From NCBI RefSeq assembly GCF_006494775.1, contig NZ_CP041146.1, positions 3,472,001-3,536,000 of the forward strand: 64,000 bases of DNA. The letters run 5' to 3'. The position numbers and the translations under genes are program-made. Below the pieces are notes generated by a model. It saw nothing but the letters and a program-made list of their open reading frames with translations. It did not search any database and was not told the DNA's origin. This document shows positions 61,891-64,000 of the stretch, in pieces (the first letter of the stretch is position 1; every line of letters begins with the position of its first letter). The DNA is from Nocardioides humi. GTDB taxonomy: Bacteria > Actinomycetota > Actinomycetes > Propionibacteriales > Nocardioidaceae.

Positions 61891-62721
61891 ATGACGCAGA
61901 CCGCTTCCACCTGGGCGCCCCCTACCCTCGCCGACCTCGACCTGGAGTTCGTGAAGACCGAGGTCCGTGACGGCGTCGGCTACCTCAAGCTGGACCGGCC
62001 GCCGGTCAATGCCCACAACACCCAGATGATCCTCGAGCTGGACCAGGCGTTCACCGCTGTCCGGTTCGACGACGAGGTCCGGGCCGTGGTGCTGACCAGC
62101 GAGACCGAGCGGTTCTTCTCCGCCGGCGCCGACATCGCGGTGATCCGCGACGAGAAGCCGCACCGCACCGGGTTGCTGAGTCAGACCAGCAAGGAGGTCA
62201 TCCTCAAGGCCCGGAGCATCCCGAAGGTCTTCATCGCCGCGATCAACGGGCACTGCATGGGGGGTGGCCTCGAGCTCGCCTTCGCCTGCGACCTGCGCTT
62301 CGCCTGCGACGGCCCCTACAAGTACGGCATGCCGGAGCTGGTGCTCGGCGTCATGCCGGGCGAGGGCGGCTCGCAGTTGCTCGGTCGGGCCATCGGGCCC
62401 AACAAGGCCCTCAAACTGATGCTCGACAACACCGCGCTCTCGGTGGCCGAGGCGCTCGAGCTGGGCCTCGTCGATGTCGTGCTCGAGGCCGAGACGTTCC
62501 GGGACGACGTGCACGCCTACGCGAAGAGGATCGCCGACGGTCCGATCCTCGCGATCGGTGCGACCAAGGTCGCGCTCACCGAGGGCATCGAGATGTCGTT
62601 GCCCGCCGGCTTCTCCCTCGAGCGCATGCAGCAGAACGACCTCCTGCGCTCGGCCGATGCCGCCGAGGGTGCCGAGGCCTACCTCAGCAAGCGCGACCCG
62701 AAGTGGTCCTCGCAGTGGTGA
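61891..62721 (+). CDS. Enoyl-CoA hydratase/isomerase
   Basis: A 276-residue crotonase-fold protein. The oxyanion-hole regions are FFSAGADIAV and NGHCMGGGLELAFACDLRFA, and PELVLGVMPGEGGSQLLGR carries a catalytic Glu. It would hydrate the enoyl-CoA made by the neighbouring dehydrogenase. It is followed after 4 bp by an aldehyde dehydrogenase gene. Confidence 0.9.
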   Translation: MTQTASTWAPPTLADLDLEFVKTEVRDGVGYLKLDRPPVNAHNTQMILELDQAFTAVRFDDEVRAVVLTSETERFFSAGADIAVIRDEKPHRTGLLSQTSKEVILKARSIPKVFIAAINGHCMGGGLELAFACDLRFACDGPYKYGMPELVLGVMPGEGGSQLLGRAIGPNKALKLMLDNTALSVAEALELGLVDVVLEAETFRDDVHAYAKRIADGPILAIGATKVALTEGIEMSLPAGFSLERMQQNDLLRSADAAEGAEAYLSKRDPKWSSQW

Positions 62722-62725
62722 CCCC

Positions 62726-64000
62726 GTGACCGCGACGGTGCTCCCCGCCGACGGACCGCGCCTGGTCGAGGAGTTGGTCCCGTCCGGGCTGTTCGTCGGC
62801 GGCGAATGGCTCCGCGCCGGCGGCGCCGGCGCGGCGATCCCGGTCCACGACCCCGGCACCGGCGAGCTCCTCGGCACGGCGGACGAGGCCACCGCGGGCG
62901 ACGTGGACGCGGCGGTCGGTGCCGCACGCGCCGCCTGGCCGGGCTGGCGCGACCGCGGCGGTGCGGAGCGCGCGGTGCTCCTCGCCGCCCTGGCCGACCA
63001 GGTCGAGGCGAGGGCGGCCGACCTGGCCCTCGTAGAGACGCTCGACAACGGCAAGCCGTACGCCGTCGCGTTGGGCCATGACGTCGCGAACGCCGTGGCG
63101 ACGTTGCGGCGCTTCGCGGACCTGGCGGCCCTCGACGCGCCCGACGAGGTCGAGGCGGTGATCCCGCGACGCACCAGCCCGCGGGTGCGCGTCGACCGGG
63201 TGCCGCTCGGCGTGGTCGCCGGGCTGGTCCCGTGGAACGCGCCTCTGATGACAGCCGTCTGGAAGCTCGCGCCCGCACTGGCCTTCGGGAACACCGTCGT
63301 CCTGAAGCCGGCGGAGCAGACCCCGCTCACCACGCTCCTGCTCGCCCGGCTGGTGCAGGAGGTGGGAGTCCCGGCGGGCGTGGTCTCCGTGCTCCCCGGG
63401 CGTGGTCCTACGACGGGCGCCCTGCTGGCCGGCCACCCCGGCGTCGACAAGATCTCGTTCACGGGGTCCACCGAGATCGGCCACGAGATCCTCGCCGGTT
63501 CTGCCCGGGACTTCCGCCGGGTCGGACTGGAGCTGGGCGGCAAGAGTGCCTCGCTGCTCTTCTCCGACGCGGTCCGCGCCAACGCCAAGCGCGCGGTGTC
63601 CACCGCGATGTGGGCGGTCTTCGCCAACAGCGGGCAGGTCTGCAGCGCAGGCTCCCGGCTGCTGGTCGAGCGCTCGGTGTACGACGAGGTGATCGGGCTG
63701 CTGGTGTCGATGGCCGGATCCGTGCGGCTCGACCACGGCCTGGCCGACGGTGTCCAGATGGGTCCTCTCATCTCGGCCGAGCAGCGAGCCCGGGTGCACG
63801 CGTTCGTCACCGATCCCGCTACGCCGAGACCGGTGGTCGGCGGCGTGCCGGTCGAGAGGCCGGGCTGGTTCTACCCGCCCACGATCGTTGAGGTCGCCGA
63901 TCGCGACGCGCCGATCTGGGTCGAGGAGGTGTTCGGCCCGGTCCTGTGCATCGCGCCGTTCGACGACGTCGAAGAGGCGGTCGCGGTCGCGAACGACAGC
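62726..64000 (+). CDS. Aldehyde dehydrogenase, truncated by the window end
   Basis: About 425 residues of an ALDH are visible. VPWNAP, the FTGSTEIG loop, Glu in LELGGKS and catalytic Cys in NSGQVCSAGSR are all present. The C-terminal oligomerisation part lies beyond base 64000. GTG 62726 follows the hydratase stop by 4 bp, so it is in that operon and under the same dyad. Substrate unknown. Confidence 0.88.
   Translation, partial: MTATVLPADGPRLVEELVPSGLFVGGEWLRAGGAGAAIPVHDPGTGELLGTADEATAGDVDAAVGAARAAWPGWRDRGGAERAVLLAALADQVEARAADLALVETLDNGKPYAVALGHDVANAVATLRRFADLAALDAPDEVEAVIPRRTSPRVRVDRVPLGVVAGLVPWNAPLMTAVWKLAPALAFGNTVVLKPAEQTPLTTLLLARLVQEVGVPAGVVSVLPGRGPTTGALLAGHPGVDKISFTGSTEIGHEILAGSARDFRRVGLELGGKSASLLFSDAVRANAKRAVSTAMWAVFANSGQVCSAGSRLLVERSVYDEVIGLLVSMAGSVRLDHGLADGVQMGPLISAEQRARVHAFVTDPATPRPVVGGVPVERPGWFYPPTIVEVADRDAPIWVEEVFGPVLCIAPFDDVEEAVAVANDS

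Overview
The window is very GC-rich, with strong G/C preference at third codon positions, many GTG starts and GTGA/ATGA stop-start overlaps. Together with the gene content (an Rv3661-Rv3654c-like Flp/tad locus, BldG-type anti-anti-sigma factor, H+-pyrophosphatase, topA-tmk-holB), this points to an actinobacterium. A Nocardioides-like member of the Nocardioidaceae is my best guess, but that is an inference and not proven by the sequence.

Layout. (1) 0-1.7 kb: a secreted copper protein (cupredoxin + SodC-like + PKD domains). (2) 1.7-12.3 kb: a complete cluster for 4-deoxy-uronate (KDG) catabolism: IclR regulator, kduI, kduD, a ribose-type ABC importer (binding lipoprotein, two permeases, double ATPase), an aldehyde dehydrogenase, KDPG aldolase and a PfkB kinase. 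Unsaturated uronates from pectin- or glycosaminoglycan-like polymers would be imported, isomerised, reduced to KDG, phosphorylated and cleaved to pyruvate and glyceraldehyde-3-phosphate. (3) 12.5-18 kb: a giant secreted ThuA + galactose-oxidase-like (AA5) copper-radical oxidase with LamG and Ig-like modules. (4) 18-20.2 kb: a 4-oxalocrotonate-tautomerase-like protein and a CopC-CopD copper protein. (5) 20.5-26.5 kb: HAD phosphatase, Ssd/CpaE and the Flp pilus (tad) operon. (6) 26.7-46.7 kb: housekeeping genes (MrfA-type helicase, BldG-like STAS protein, hppA, MpaA-like peptidase, methyltransferase, topA, tmk, holB, exported peptidase, LysR). (7) 46.8-48.2 kb: tRNA-Thr(CGT), a decayed IS481-type element and a 10-bp tandem repeat, which look like an island border. 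(8) 48.2-64 kb: accessory catabolic genes: alcohol dehydrogenase, TcuA-like flavoprotein, PrpB-like lyase, MBL hydrolase, SDRs, ThDP enzyme, PrpF-like isomerase, IclR and GntR regulators, ferredoxin and its reductase, acyl-CoA dehydrogenase, enoyl-CoA hydratase, and an aldehyde dehydrogenase cut by the window end.

Three observations stand out. First, five promoters in the 52-62 kb region carry the same dyad (ACCGG-N4-CCGGT, best consensus ACCGGYYRGCCGGT), four of them 10-12 bp and one 6 bp downstream of a readable -10 box. This looks like one regulon with a shared repressor. Second, four otherwise intact genes (sugar permease, DUF2510 protein, alcohol dehydrogenase, ThDP enzyme) are each broken by a frameshift that one extra G in a G-run would repair, which suggests homopolymer errors in the sequence. 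Third, two copper-protein genes carry CGAACC-W-GGTTCG palindromes just upstream of their starts.
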